From an uncultured Bacilli bacterium (GTDB lineage: Bacteria; Bacillota_I; Bacilli_A; RF39; UBA660), in the NCBI GenBank assembly GCA_947626595.1, contig CANQST010000007.1, positions 1-45,804 of the forward strand: a stretch of DNA of 45,804 bases, read 5' to 3'. The notes beneath the pieces are model-generated. The model was not told where the DNA came from and did not search any database. It saw only the letters and a program-made list of their open reading frames with translations. This document shows, in pieces, positions 18,229 through 27,487 of this stretch (positions within the stretch are counted from its first letter, which is position 1; each line of letters opens with the position of its first letter). The translations under genes were made by a program, and so were the position numbers.

Positions 18229-20724
18229 ATGGATAGATTAGAAAAAAATAATATTGTTAAAGAGGTACAAGATTCGTTTTTAGATTATTCAATGAGTGTT
18301 ATAACGGCTCGTGCTATTCCAGATTTAAGGGATGGTTTGAAACCGGTTCATCGTCGTATTTTGTATTCGATGTTTGTTTCGGGATATACTCCTGATAAGC
18401 CTCACAGGAAGAGTGCTAAGACGGTTGGTGAGGTTATGGGTAATTTCCATCCTCATGGTGATTCTTCTATTTATGAAGCTATGGTTAGGATGGCACAAGA
18501 TTTTTCGTATCGTTATATGTTAATTGATGGTCATGGAAATTTTGGTAATATTGAGGGATATGGTGCTGCTGCTATGCGTTATACTGAATCTCGCTTATCA
18601 AAAATTTCTTTGGAATTACTTAGAAATATTAATAAGGATACAGTTGATTTTATTCCCAACTTTGATGAAAGTGAGAAAGAGCCAACGGTTTTACCTTCAA
18701 GATTTCCTAATATTTTGGTAAATGGTACTACTGGTATTGCTGTTGGTATGGCTACTAATATTCCTCCTCATAATTTGGGAGAGGTTATAGATGGTTGTGT
18801 TGCTTATATTGATAATCCTGATATTGATTTGGATGGTTTAATGAAGTATATTAAGGGACCAGATTTTCCTACGGGGGCAATTATTCTTGGTAATAGTGGT
18901 ATTCGTAAGGCTTATGAAACGGGTAGGGGTACAATTACTATTCGAAGTAAGGCCCAGATTGAGGAAAAGAATGGCAGACAGTATATTATAATTGACGAGG
19001 TTCCTTATGGTGTTAATACTTTGGAGCTTAAGAATAAGGTAGCTGAGCTTGTTCACAATAAGGTTATTGATGGAATTAGTGATTATCATTCTGATTTGAA
19101 GGATGGAATAAAGATTACTATTACTTTGAAAAAGGATGCTAATGCACAGGTTGTTTTGAATAAGTTGTATAAGCATACGGCTTTTCAAACTAGTTATGGT
19201 ATAATTTTCTTAATGCTTGATCAGGGTGTACCTAAGACACTTGGACTTAAGGATATTATCATTAAGTATATTGATTATCAAAGGGAAGTTATTATTAGAA
19301 GAACTAAGTTTGATTTGGATGTTGCTCAGAAGCGTGTTCATATTTTAGAGGGCTTGAAAATTGCTTTGGATAATATTGATGCGGTAATTAAGTTAATTCG
19401 TGGTTCTGATTCTGATGATGATGCTCGTGCTGGGTTGATGGATAACTTTAAGTTAACGGAAATTCAAGCTAATGCTATTTTGGAAATGAGATTACGTCGT
19501 TTGACTGGTTTGGAACGTGAAAAGATAGAGAATGAACTTAAGGATTTACTTAAAACTATTGATGAGTTGAATGCTATTTTGGCTAGTGATGCTAAGATAT
19601 TAGAAGTTATTAAGAATGAATTACTTGAGATTAAGTCTAAGTATGGTGATGAGAGACGTACTAATATTGACATGACTGCTATTGAGTATATTGAGGATGA
19701 GTCTTTGATACCTGAGGAAGATATTATTATTACTTTAACTAATAATGGTTATATAAAGAGATTACGTAGTGATACTTATCGTACTCAAAACCGTGGTGGT
19801 GTTGGTATTAAGGGAATGTCTACTAATGAAGAGGATTTTGCTAAGCATTTAGTTTCTATGAAAACGCATGATTATATATTATTCTTCTCTAATAAGGGTA
19901 GAGTATATCGTATGAAGGGTTATGAAGTTCCTGAGTTTTCTAGACAGTCTAAGGGATTACCTATTGTTAATTTATTACCACTTGAGAAAGATGAGAACAT
20001 TAGTTCTATAGTTGATTTGAAGGCTAATAATGATGATTTTACTAAGTATTTAATGTTTGCTACTAAGGATGGTATTGTTAAGAGAACGGCTATTGAGGAG
20101 TTTGATAACATTAGAAAGAGTGGTAAAATTGCTATTGTTCTTAAGGAAAATGACGAGCTTATTAGTGTTCGTAAGACTTGTGGAAAAAATGAAATTATAA
20201 TTGGAGCAAGTAATGGTCGCATGGTTCGTTTTGATGAAAATGAAATTCGTTCTATGGGAAGAAGTAGTTCTGGTGTTAAGGGTATTGACCTGGACGGTAG
20301 TATGGTTGTAGGTGCTGAGGTTGTTCAACCTGGTGAGTATGTATTAATTGTTACTGAGCGTGGTTATGGTAAGAAGAGTTTAATTGATGAGTATCGTTTA
20401 ACGCATAGAGGTAGCAAGGGTGTTAAGGCTTATAACATTACTGATAAGAATGGTGTTATGGTAGCTTTGAAAACGTTTAATGGTAATTTTGAAAATGAAT
20501 TGGATGTTATTGTAGTTACGGATAGTGGGGTATTTATGAAAATGCCTTTGGATCAAATTTCTACTTTGAAACGTGCTACTCAGGGCGTAAGGTTAATTAA
20601 TTTGAAGGATGACCAACTTGTTTCTACTGTTACTATTGTTAAGAAGGAAGAAGACAATAGTGAAGATAGCGATAGTCCAGATGTGGATGTATCTAATAAT
20701 GTGAGTGAAGAGGTAAGCAATTAG
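18229..20724 (+). CDS. gyrA: DNA gyrase subunit A
   Basis: [45 protein letters not shown]; start assigned at MDRLEKNN. Confidence 0.99.
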   Translation: MDRLEKNNIVKEVQDSFLDYSMSVITARAIPDLRDGLKPVHRRILYSMFVSGYTPDKPHRKSAKTVGEVMGNFHPHGDSSIYEAMVRMAQDFSYRYMLIDGHGNFGNIEGYGAAAMRYTESRLSKISLELLRNINKDTVDFIPNFDESEKEPTVLPSRFPNILVNGTTGIAVGMATNIPPHNLGEVIDGCVAYIDNPDIDLDGLMKYIKGPDFPTGAIILGNSGIRKAYETGRGTITIRSKAQIEEKNGRQYIIIDEVPYGVNTLELKNKVAELVHNKVIDGISDYHSDLKDGIKITITLKKDANAQVVLNKLYKHTAFQTSYGIIFLMLDQGVPKTLGLKDIIIKYIDYQREVIIRRTKFDLDVAQKRVHILEGLKIALDNIDAVIKLIRGSDSDDDARAGLMDNFKLTEIQANAILEMRLRRLTGLEREKIENELKDLLKTIDELNAILASDAKILEVIKNELLEIKSKYGDERRTNIDMTAIEYIEDESLIPEEDIIITLTNNGYIKRLRSDTYRTQNRGGVGIKGMSTNEEDFAKHLVSMKTHDYILFFSNKGRVYRMKGYEVPEFSRQSKGLPIVNLLPLEKDENISSIVDLKANNDDFTKYLMFATKDGIVKRTAIEEFDNIRKSGKIAIVLKENDELISVRKTCGKNEIIIGASNGRMVRFDENEIRSMGRSSSGVKGIDLDGSMVVGAEVVQPGEYVLIVTERGYGKKSLIDEYRLTHRGSKGVKAYNITDKNGVMVALKTFNGNFENELDVIVVTDSGVFMKMPLDQISTLKRATQGVRLINLKDDQLVSTVTIVKKEEDNSEDSDSPDVDVSNNVSEEVSN

Positions 20725-20815
20725 TTTACTTCTTTTTTTGTAAATTATTTTTGTTATTTATGTAAAAAAGTGTCTGTGGAAAAAATATTTTTGGTTCTGC
20801 AGATATTTTTTTGGA

Positions 20816-20839
20816 AAATTATTTCCCGGGAAATAATTT
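20816..20839. promoter_or_regulatory. Perfect 24-bp palindrome AAATTATTTCCCGGGAAATAATTT (Noc-binding-site-like), copy A
   Basis: Contains ATTTCCCGGGAAAT; identical to four other copies in window. Confidence 0.85.
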
Positions 20840-20936
20840 GAGTTGTGGAATTTTATAGAATTGTGTTTATATTTTATTAATTTTTGGCTTTTGGTATATA
20901 AATTTGCTTATTATGTTTAGAAAGGTATAATAACAA

Positions 20937-20952
20937 TGTTTCACGTGAAACA
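20937..20952. promoter_or_regulatory. parS: parS site 1 (TGTTTCACGTGAAACA)
   Basis: Perfect 16-bp palindrome matching parS; symmetry extends to 22 bp (20934-20955). Confidence 0.95.
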
Positions 20953-21193
20953 TTGAAATATTATTTAAAATATTAATTTAAAGTGATCTGCTTAGTATTT
21001 TTTTTATTATATATAAAAATAAAATGGACGACTTGTTGAAAAAATTATATTTTTGTTAATTAAAATATAGTTGATATATAGTTGTCGTTTTGTTTATTAA
21101 TTATATATGAATGTGATAAATATATATAATTTCATTTTATTTTAGTTATATATTTTTATTAGGAATGCCTTGTGCATAACAGTAGAATTGTTT

Positions 21194-21217
21194 AAATTAT
21201 TTCCCGGGAAATAATTT
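21194..21217. promoter_or_regulatory. Noc-binding-site-like palindrome, copy B
   Basis: AAATTATTTCCCGGGAAATAATTT. Confidence 0.85.
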
Positions 21218-21263
21218 AGTTGCGATATTTTTAATGGTAAATTTGAGTTATATACTTATTTAA

Positions 21264-21279
21264 TGTTTCACGTGAAACA
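21264..21279. promoter_or_regulatory. parS: parS site 2 (TGTTTCACGTGAAACA)
   Basis: Perfect parS palindrome. Confidence 0.95.
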
Positions 21280-21356
21280 TATATGTTGAAAATTGAATTT
21301 TTATATTTATTATTTGTGATTGTTTTAATTTTGAACTTTTTTAATTATTATTTTAA

Positions 21357-21372
21357 TGTTCTACGTGGAACA
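21357..21372. promoter_or_regulatory. parS: parS-like site 3 (TGTTCTACGTGGAACA)
   Basis: One mismatch to the palindrome TGTTCCACGTGGAACA. Confidence 0.75.
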
Positions 21373-21380
21373 TATGGTTA

Positions 21381-21404
21381 AAATTATTTCCCGGGAAATA
21401 ATTT
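21381..21404. promoter_or_regulatory. Noc-binding-site-like palindrome, copy C
   Basis: AAATTATTTCCCGGGAAATAATTT, symmetry extends to 26 bp. Confidence 0.85.
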
Positions 21405-21449
21405 TGTTGAGTATGTTTAAAAATAAATTTAAGTATATAATTAATCTAA

Positions 21450-21465
21450 TGTTTCACGTGAAACA
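21450..21465. promoter_or_regulatory. parS: parS site 4 (TGTTTCACGTGAAACA)
   Basis: Perfect parS palindrome. Confidence 0.95.
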
Positions 21466-21545
21466 TATATGTTGATATTTGAAACTCTATATTTTTTCCT
21501 TTCTATTATTATATTCATTGTTATGGATTGATTTTATTATTTCAA

Positions 21546-21561
21546 TGTTCCACGTGGAACA
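21546..21561. promoter_or_regulatory. parS: parS site 5 (TGTTCCACGTGGAACA)
   Basis: Perfect palindrome, alternative parS variant. Confidence 0.88.
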
Positions 21562-21567
21562 TATGGG

Positions 21568-21591
21568 AAATTATTTCCCGGGAAATAATTT
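21568..21591. promoter_or_regulatory. Noc-binding-site-like palindrome, copy D
   Basis: AAATTATTTCCCGGGAAATAATTT. Confidence 0.85.
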
Positions 21592-21608
21592 GAGTGGTTG
21601 TATGTTAA

Positions 21609-21624
21609 TGTTTCACGTGAAACA
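21609..21624. promoter_or_regulatory. parS: parS site 6 (TGTTTCACGTGAAACA)
   Basis: Perfect parS palindrome. Confidence 0.95.
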
Positions 21625-21670
21625 TTGTTTTTTTATTTACTTTTTTTTTAAGTTATAATAAAATATATTC

Positions 21671-21741
21671 GTGCAATGAAAGTGATTGAACCAGGTCAGG
21701 ATTGGAAAATAGCAGCCTTAAGGTCCTCCTTTCATGTGCAC
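21671..21741 (+). ncRNA. ffs: Small bacterial SRP RNA (4.5S-like)
   Basis: ACCAGGTCAGGATTGGAAAATAGCAGCC conserved domain IV; GTGCAATGAAAG...CTTTCATGTGCAC closing stem; T-run follows; TATAAT at 21654-21659. Confidence 0.92.
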
Positions 21742-21763
21742 TTTTTATTTGGAGTTGAAATTT

Positions 21764-22207
21764 ATGAATGATAGTTTTTTTGATTTAGCTTTTGAGGAGG
21801 CTCAAAAGGCTTTAAAGAAAAATGAGGTTCCAATTGGTGCTGTTATTGTTAAGGATGGCAAGGTTTTAGCTAGAAAACATAATATTAAGGAAACTGAAAA
21901 GTGTGCTACTTGTCATGCGGAAATTTTAGCAATCAATGAGGCTTCTAGTGTTCTTGGTAATTGGCGTTTAGATGGTTGTGATATTTATGTAACTTTGAAT
22001 CCATGTCCTATGTGTGCTAGTGCAATACGACAGGCTAGAATTAGTAATGTTTATTCGGCTTTGGAAAATTTAAATGATAATAATAAAAAAATTATTGATA
22101 GTATTTTTAATGTTGAGGAGATTAATCCTTCTTTGAATTTTATTTCTAATTTAAATGTTGACCGTTCTAAGGAATTATTACAATCTTTTTTTAAAAATAA
22201 AAGATAA
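21764..22207 (+). CDS. tadA: tRNA(adenine34) deaminase
   Basis: CHAEILAINEA and NPCPMCASAIRQARI zinc deaminase motifs; start trimmed (supplied ORF start overlaps the SRP RNA). Confidence 0.95.
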   Translation: MNDSFFDLAFEEAQKALKKNEVPIGAVIVKDGKVLARKHNIKETEKCATCHAEILAINEASSVLGNWRLDGCDIYVTLNPCPMCASAIRQARISNVYSALENLNDNNKKIIDSIFNVEEINPSLNFISNLNVDRSKELLQSFFKNKR

Positions 22208-22250
22208 ATAGTGTGTTTTTTATGATAAAATAGTTATAGAGGTGTATTTT

Positions 22251-23948
22251 ATGTATCAAGCTTTATATAGAAAATATCGTCCTGTTGATTTTAATTCTGT
22301 TATTGGACAAAAAAGTATTATTAGGACTTTGAAAAATTCGATTGTTAATAAAACTTTTACGCATGCTTATATGTTTTTTGGGCCTAGGGGAACTGGTAAG
22401 ACTACTATTTCTAAGATTTTTGCTCGTAGTATAAATTGTTTGGAACCTGTAGATGGTATAGCTTGTGGAAAATGTAAAAATTGTTTGGAAGCTTTTAAGT
22501 CTTCTTGTGTTGATATTATTGAGATTGATGCGGCTTCTAATAATGGTGTTGACGAAATTAGAGAACTTAGGAGTAAAGTTGCTTTAGTTCCGGCTGAATT
22601 AAAGTTTAAGGTTTATATTATTGACGAGGTCCATATGCTTTCTATTGGTGCTTTTAATGCTTTACTTAAGACTTTGGAAGAACCTCCTGAGCATGTTGTA
22701 TTTATTTTGGCAACGACTGATCCACAAAAAGTTCCTGAAACTATAATTTCTAGGTGTCAATGTTTTTCTTTTAGAAGAATTTCGCAAAATGATATTGTGG
22801 AAAGATTAAAATTTATTTGTGAAAAGGAAAATATTAGTGTTGATACTGAAGTTTTGGACGAAATTGCTTTGGCATCTGATGGCGGAATGCGTGATGCTTT
22901 GGGTACTCTTGATAAGTTGGTATCATTTTGTTCTTCTAAGATTACAGTAGACGATTTTTATGAATTAAATGGTATGATTACTAGAAAAGATTTAAAGTTA
23001 TTTTATGATAAATTATTTAGTTTTGATATGTCTGGTATTTTAGAATTAATTAATGATTATAATATGAATGGCAAAAATTTAATTCAAATTTTTACGCAAA
23101 TAATGTTTTCTCTTAGAAATCAGCTTGTGGATTATTATGTTTCAAATGTTGAAAGTGATTATAATATTGATTTAGTTAATGAATTTGTCAATTTAATTAA
23201 CGAAAATATGTTCGATATTAAAAAGAGTGATAATCCTAAAATTTTTATTGAAATGTTATTAATGAAATTTATAAAAGCTCATAGTACTGAAAAAATTGAA
23301 AAAAAGCTTGTGGAAAAAAGTTCTGAATTTGCAGAGAAAGATATAAGGAATGAAAAAATTAGTGAAATTGATAATAAAAATAGTGAAATATTGCCAGTAG
23401 AGGATGAAAAAATTATTTCCCAAGGGGAATCTGATGGTGAAATTATTTCCCGGGAAATAATTTCTAATGATAATTTGATAAAAAATATTAATGAAATTAT
23501 GAATGTTCGTGTAAATAATGTTATGGCTCAGGCTGATAAAAATATTTTAAAGTTAGAAATACAAAAGTTTAATTTGTTAAATGAATTTACTTTTGATCAG
23601 GAAATTGGATATTTAGTTTGTAGTTTGTTGGATGCTAAAATTAGAGCTGCTAGTGAAAATGGTATAATTCTTAGTTATGAATATGACTCTAATGTCAAAC
23701 AAAATTTGGTTAATTTACATAAAATAATTGATGTTTATAATAAAATTACTAATTCTAATAAAATTATTGCGATAATTACTGACGAGCGTTGGGAAACAGA
23801 GAAAAATAAGTATATTAAGGCTTTAAAGGATGGAAAAAAGTATGAAATTTTAGAAGAGCCAGAAGAAATATTTGAGAAACAAGAAAATAATGATATAATA
23901 GGTAGTAGTGCAATTAATCTATTTGGAGATATTGTGGAAGTTGAATAG
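22251..23948 (+). CDS. dnaX: DNA polymerase III gamma/tau subunit
   Basis: MYQALYRKYRPVDFNSVIGQKSIIRTLKNSI; FGPRGTGKTTISKIFA; zinc-binding cysteines. Confidence 0.97.
   Translation: MYQALYRKYRPVDFNSVIGQKSIIRTLKNSIVNKTFTHAYMFFGPRGTGKTTISKIFARSINCLEPVDGIACGKCKNCLEAFKSSCVDIIEIDAASNNGVDEIRELRSKVALVPAELKFKVYIIDEVHMLSIGAFNALLKTLEEPPEHVVFILATTDPQKVPETIISRCQCFSFRRISQNDIVERLKFICEKENISVDTEVLDEIALASDGGMRDALGTLDKLVSFCSSKITVDDFYELNGMITRKDLKLFYDKLFSFDMSGILELINDYNMNGKNLIQIFTQIMFSLRNQLVDYYVSNVESDYNIDLVNEFVNLINENMFDIKKSDNPKIFIEMLLMKFIKAHSTEKIEKKLVEKSSEFAEKDIRNEKISEIDNKNSEILPVEDEKIISQGESDGEIISREIISNDNLIKNINEIMNVRVNNVMAQADKNILKLEIQKFNLLNEFTFDQEIGYLVCSLLDAKIRAASENGIILSYEYDSNVKQNLVNLHKIIDVYNKITNSNKIIAIITDERWETEKNKYIKALKDGKKYEILEEPEEIFEKQENNDIIGSSAINLFGDIVEVE
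23440..23463. promoter_or_regulatory. Noc-binding-site-like palindrome, copy E (within dnaX)
   Basis: Identical AAATTATTTCCCGGGAAATAATTT; symmetry extends to 26 bp (23439-23464). Confidence 0.8.
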
Positions 23949-23959
23949 GAGGAATGTTT

Positions 23960-24253
23960 ATGAATATGCAAGCTATGTTAAAACAAGCTCAAGCTTTACA
24001 AAAGGATATGTTGAAGGCAAAGGAAGAAATAGATAATACAGAGTTTGTTGGTGAAAGTTCTTTTGTTAAAGTTGTTATGATGGGGGATAAGTCTTTAAAA
24101 AGTGTTTCTATTAGTGCTGATACTTTAGATAAGGACGATATTGAAGCACTTCAAGATATGTTGGTTGTTGCGGTTAGTGGAGCTAACAAGAAAATAGACC
24201 AAGAAACAGAAAAGAAGATGGGAAAATTTGGAAATATTCCAGGTTTATTTTAG
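23960..24253 (+). CDS. YbaB/EbfC nucleoid-associated protein
   Basis: MNMQAMLKQAQALQKDMLKAKEEI...KKMGKFGNIPGLF. Confidence 0.95.
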   Translation: MNMQAMLKQAQALQKDMLKAKEEIDNTEFVGESSFVKVVMMGDKSLKSVSISADTLDKDDIEALQDMLVVAVSGANKKIDQETEKKMGKFGNIPGLF

Positions 24254-24261
24254 GTTGATTT

Positions 24262-24858
24262 ATGTATCCTGATAGTATAAGAAACTTAATTGAAGCATTT
24301 AAATATTTACCTGGTATTGGTGAGAAAACGGCTGAAAGGCTGGCTTTTTCTGTTTTAGATTTGGAACAGGAACAGGCTGATTTTTTTAGAAATAGTATTA
24401 AGGATGTTAAAGCTAAAGTTCGTAAATGCAGTAGATGTAATTCTTTAACTGAACAAGAAGAGTGTTCTATTTGTGTTGATAAGTCTCGAGATAATGGTGT
24501 TTTATGTGTTGTTGATGATGCTAGAAATGTTATTCTTTTTGAAAAATTAGGTGTTTTTCATGGAAAGTATCATGTTCTTAATGGTTTAATTTCCCCACTT
24601 GATGGTATAAATCCTGAAGATATTGGTCTTGATAATTTACTAGATAGAATTACTAATGAAAAATTTAAGGAAATAATTTTTGCTTTTAAACCTAGCATTG
24701 AGGGAGAAACAACTTCTTTATATATCAAAAAAATTCTTGATGGTTTGAATTTGAAGATTACTAGATTGGCTAGTGGTGTGCCAATGGGTGCTGATATGGA
24801 ATATTTGGATAGTTTAACATTAGAAAGAGCTATAAGTGATAGAAAAGAAATTGAATAA
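24262..24858 (+). CDS. recR: Recombination protein RecR
   Basis: LIEAFKYLPGIGEKTAERLAFSVL; CSRCNSLTEQEECSIC. Confidence 0.97.
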   Translation: MYPDSIRNLIEAFKYLPGIGEKTAERLAFSVLDLEQEQADFFRNSIKDVKAKVRKCSRCNSLTEQEECSICVDKSRDNGVLCVVDDARNVILFEKLGVFHGKYHVLNGLISPLDGINPEDIGLDNLLDRITNEKFKEIIFAFKPSIEGETTSLYIKKILDGLNLKITRLASGVPMGADMEYLDSLTLERAISDRKEIE

Positions 24859-24910
24859 TTAAAAAGATTTTTTCATACTCTTTATAAATGAATAAAAAAG
24901 GTGATAAGGT

Positions 24911-25096
24911 ATGAAAAAAATTTTAACTCTTTTAAAAAGATTTATATTAAGTGCTTTTGTTTTGTATGGCTATAATATATTTTCAGTAAATTTTAATATG
25001 ATTATTCCAATTAATTTTATTACTTTAGGTGTTATTTTCTTTTTAGGATCTCCTGGTTTAATTGCTCTGGTTTTATTTAAAATAATTTTGTTATGA
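24911..25096 (+). CDS. bofA: BofA-like pro-sigmaK processing inhibitor
   Basis: PINFITLGVIFFLGSPGLIALVLFKIIL; position after recR as in Bacillus. Confidence 0.75.
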   Translation: MKKILTLLKRFILSAFVLYGYNIFSVNFNMIIPINFITLGVIFFLGSPGLIALVLFKIILL

Positions 25097-25107
25097 GGTA
25101 GATAGAT

Positions 25108-25959
25108 GTGGTTTTGAACTCAGTAGTAAAAAATAAATTTTTTGAAATAGTTGATAATTACATAAAAAATAATAAAATTTCACATGCTTATTTAATTGAA
25201 GTTGGAGATTATGAAAATGATTATTTGTGTGTGTTGGAATTTATTAAAATGATTTTATGTAATTGTACTAGAGAAAATTTGGATAAGTATAATGGTAATA
25301 TATGTAATCTAGTTGATAGTGGTAATTATCCTGATTTAAAAATAATTGAAGCAGATGGAGCATGGATAAAGAAACAGCAGTTACTTGATTTGATGGAAGA
25401 GTTTCAAAATAAATCATTACTTGATAATAAAAGAATTTATATTATTAAAGAAGCAGAAAAATTAAATAGTTCTTCAGCTAATACTATTTTAAAGTTTTTG
25501 GAAGAGCCTGAGGATGGAATAGTTGCTATTTTGCTTACGAAAAATAGGTTTCAAGTAATTGAGACTATTTTGTCTAGGTGTCAAATTTTGAATTTAAAGG
25601 ATGAAAAGGAAGTTTATACTTTATCAGAGGAAGCTTTGAAACTTTTGACTTTAGTATTGGAAAAGGAAAATTTATTTATAAATTTTTCTGATATATTGGA
25701 AAATGTTATTTCTGATAAAGTATCAGCTAAGAAAGTACTTACAGAAATAAGTGAAGTAATTATAAGTTATATGCATTATCTTTCTTTGGAAAAAATTGAT
25801 ATGGATAGTAGTATTATTCAAGTACTAGGTAATATGGATAATAATAGTTTAGTAAATATTCTTACAATTATAGAGGAAGAAATGAGAAAATTAGAGTATA
25901 ATATAAATTATAAATTGTGGCTTGATTGTTTATTTGCAAGAATAATTTTAGGAGGTTAA
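25108..25959 (+). CDS. holB: DNA polymerase III delta' subunit
   Basis: SHAYLIEVGDYENDY; SSANTILKFLEEPEDGIVAILLTKN; GTG start likely. Confidence 0.9.
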   Translation: MVLNSVVKNKFFEIVDNYIKNNKISHAYLIEVGDYENDYLCVLEFIKMILCNCTRENLDKYNGNICNLVDSGNYPDLKIIEADGAWIKKQQLLDLMEEFQNKSLLDNKRIYIIKEAEKLNSSSANTILKFLEEPEDGIVAILLTKNRFQVIETILSRCQILNLKDEKEVYTLSEEALKLLTLVLEKENLFINFSDILENVISDKVSAKKVLTEISEVIISYMHYLSLEKIDMDSSIIQVLGNMDNNSLVNILTIIEEEMRKLEYNINYKLWLDCLFARIILGG

Positions 25960-25961
25960 TT

Positions 25962-26750
25962 ATGGTAGATGTTGTAATTGTTAGTGTAAGACATACGGGG
26001 AACACTTATTATCTTTCACCAGGAAATTGGAATTTGAAGAAGAATGATATGGTGGTAATTGAGACGGAGAATGGTATTCAAATAGGTGTTGTTGTTAAGG
26101 CTAAATATAAGGAAAAATCAGATAATTTGGTATTACCATTGAAGAAAGTTATTAGAATTTGTACTGAAGAAGATAATCATAATAATGAGGCTAATACTAA
26201 ACAAGCACAAAATGCTTTAGAGTATGCTAAAAAGTATGAAAAAGAATTAAATCTTGATATGAATTTTGTGGATGCATTTTATAATTTAGATAAAACACAA
26301 TTAGTATTTTCTTTTGTTTCAGATAATAGAGTTGATTTTAGAGAATTGGCAAAGAAATTGGCAGCTCGTTATAAAACTAGAATAGAGTTAAGACAGATTG
26401 GTGTTAGAGATAAGGCTAAGCGAGTTGGCGGTCTTGGGCCTTGTGGTTTATTTTTATGTTGTAATACTTTTTTGACAGATTTTAATAGTGTGTCTATAAA
26501 TATGGCAAAAAATCAGTTGCTTGCTTTAAATCCTACTAAAATTAATGGAGTTTGTGGTCGTTTACTTTGCTGTTTAGGGTATGAGAATGATACTTATACA
26601 GAATTAAAAAAAGATTTACCTAAGATAGGTATGGTTGCGGATACTTCTATGGGAATGGGTCCTGTTGTAGATGTAGATATTTTTAAAAATACTTATAAGG
26701 TTGATTTAGGTGATAAGGGAATTATAAGTTTTTCTAAGGATGAAGAGTAA
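25962..26750 (+). CDS. ricT: PSP1-domain protein RicT/YaaT
   Basis: GGLGPCGLFLCCNTFLTDFNSVSINMAKNQ...KINGVCGRLLCCLGYE. Confidence 0.94.
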   Translation: MVDVVIVSVRHTGNTYYLSPGNWNLKKNDMVVIETENGIQIGVVVKAKYKEKSDNLVLPLKKVIRICTEEDNHNNEANTKQAQNALEYAKKYEKELNLDMNFVDAFYNLDKTQLVFSFVSDNRVDFRELAKKLAARYKTRIELRQIGVRDKAKRVGGLGPCGLFLCCNTFLTDFNSVSINMAKNQLLALNPTKINGVCGRLLCCLGYENDTYTELKKDLPKIGMVADTSMGMGPVVDVDIFKNTYKVDLGDKGIISFSKDEE

Positions 26751-27487
26751 TGGAAGTAATTAATGATATATTAGGTTATAAAGATAGAAAAATTTATCAA
26801 GATACTAATTATTTTAAATTTTCTTTAGATAGTGTTATGCTTGCTAATTTTGCGACAATAAGGGCAAGAGATAAAAATATTGTTGATTTAGGTTGTGGTA
26901 ATGCAGTAATTCCTCTTATTTTATCTCTTAGAACTGATAAGAAAATCTTGGGTGTGGAGTTGCAAGAGGAACTTTGTTCTTTGGCAGAAAAGTCTGTTAA
27001 AATTAATAATTTGGAGAAACAAATAGAAATAGAGCATGTTAATATAAAAGATTTTGCTAAAAATAATGATAATTGCAATAAATATGATTTGGTGGTTTGT
27101 AATCCTCCTTATTTTAAGGTTAATGAAGAGAAAAATTTTTTTAATATGGAAAAGCAAAAGGTTATTGCTCGTCATGAGGTAGAAATTACTTTGGAGGAAT
27201 TATTTGCTTCTGCTAGAAAAATACTTAGTAATGATGGAAATTTCGCAATAGTCCATCGACCAGAAAGATTACTTGAAATACTTGATTTGTATCGTAAAAA
27301 TAAAATAGAACCTAAAAGAATTAGATTTGTTTATGAAAATTTAGATAAGGGTTCTACTTTAGTTTTAGTGGAAGGTCAAATGAATGGTAAGTGTGGATTA
27401 AAAATAGAAAAACCTTTTGTTTTGTATAAAGAGGATGGTACTTATACAAGTGAGTATAAAAAGTTATTGGAAGAGGCGGTTAAATGA
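26750..27487 (+). CDS. tRNA1(Val) (adenine37-N6)-methyltransferase-like protein (YabB)
   Basis: IVDLGCGNAVIPLIL, DLVVCNPPYF. Confidence 0.9.
   Translation: MEVINDILGYKDRKIYQDTNYFKFSLDSVMLANFATIRARDKNIVDLGCGNAVIPLILSLRTDKKILGVELQEELCSLAEKSVKINNLEKQIEIEHVNIKDFAKNNDNCNKYDLVVCNPPYFKVNEEKNFFNMEKQKVIARHEVEITLEELFASARKILSNDGNFAIVHRPERLLEILDLYRKNKIEPKRIRFVYENLDKGSTLVLVEGQMNGKCGLKIEKPFVLYKEDGTYTSEYKKLLEEAVK

Noticed and set aside
16456-20328. Antisense ORFs inside gyrB and gyrA (e.g. 16456..16815, 18838..19188, 19920..20222)
   Set aside because: Low-complexity Asn/Thr/Ser/Ile-rich translations opposite highly conserved genes; best explained as open antisense frames.
20824-20829. CCCGGG palindromes as restriction-modification or terminator hairpins
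   Set aside because: Exact 24-bp conservation of five copies, alternation with parS and match to the Noc consensus fit protein-binding sites better; terminator T-runs are absent.
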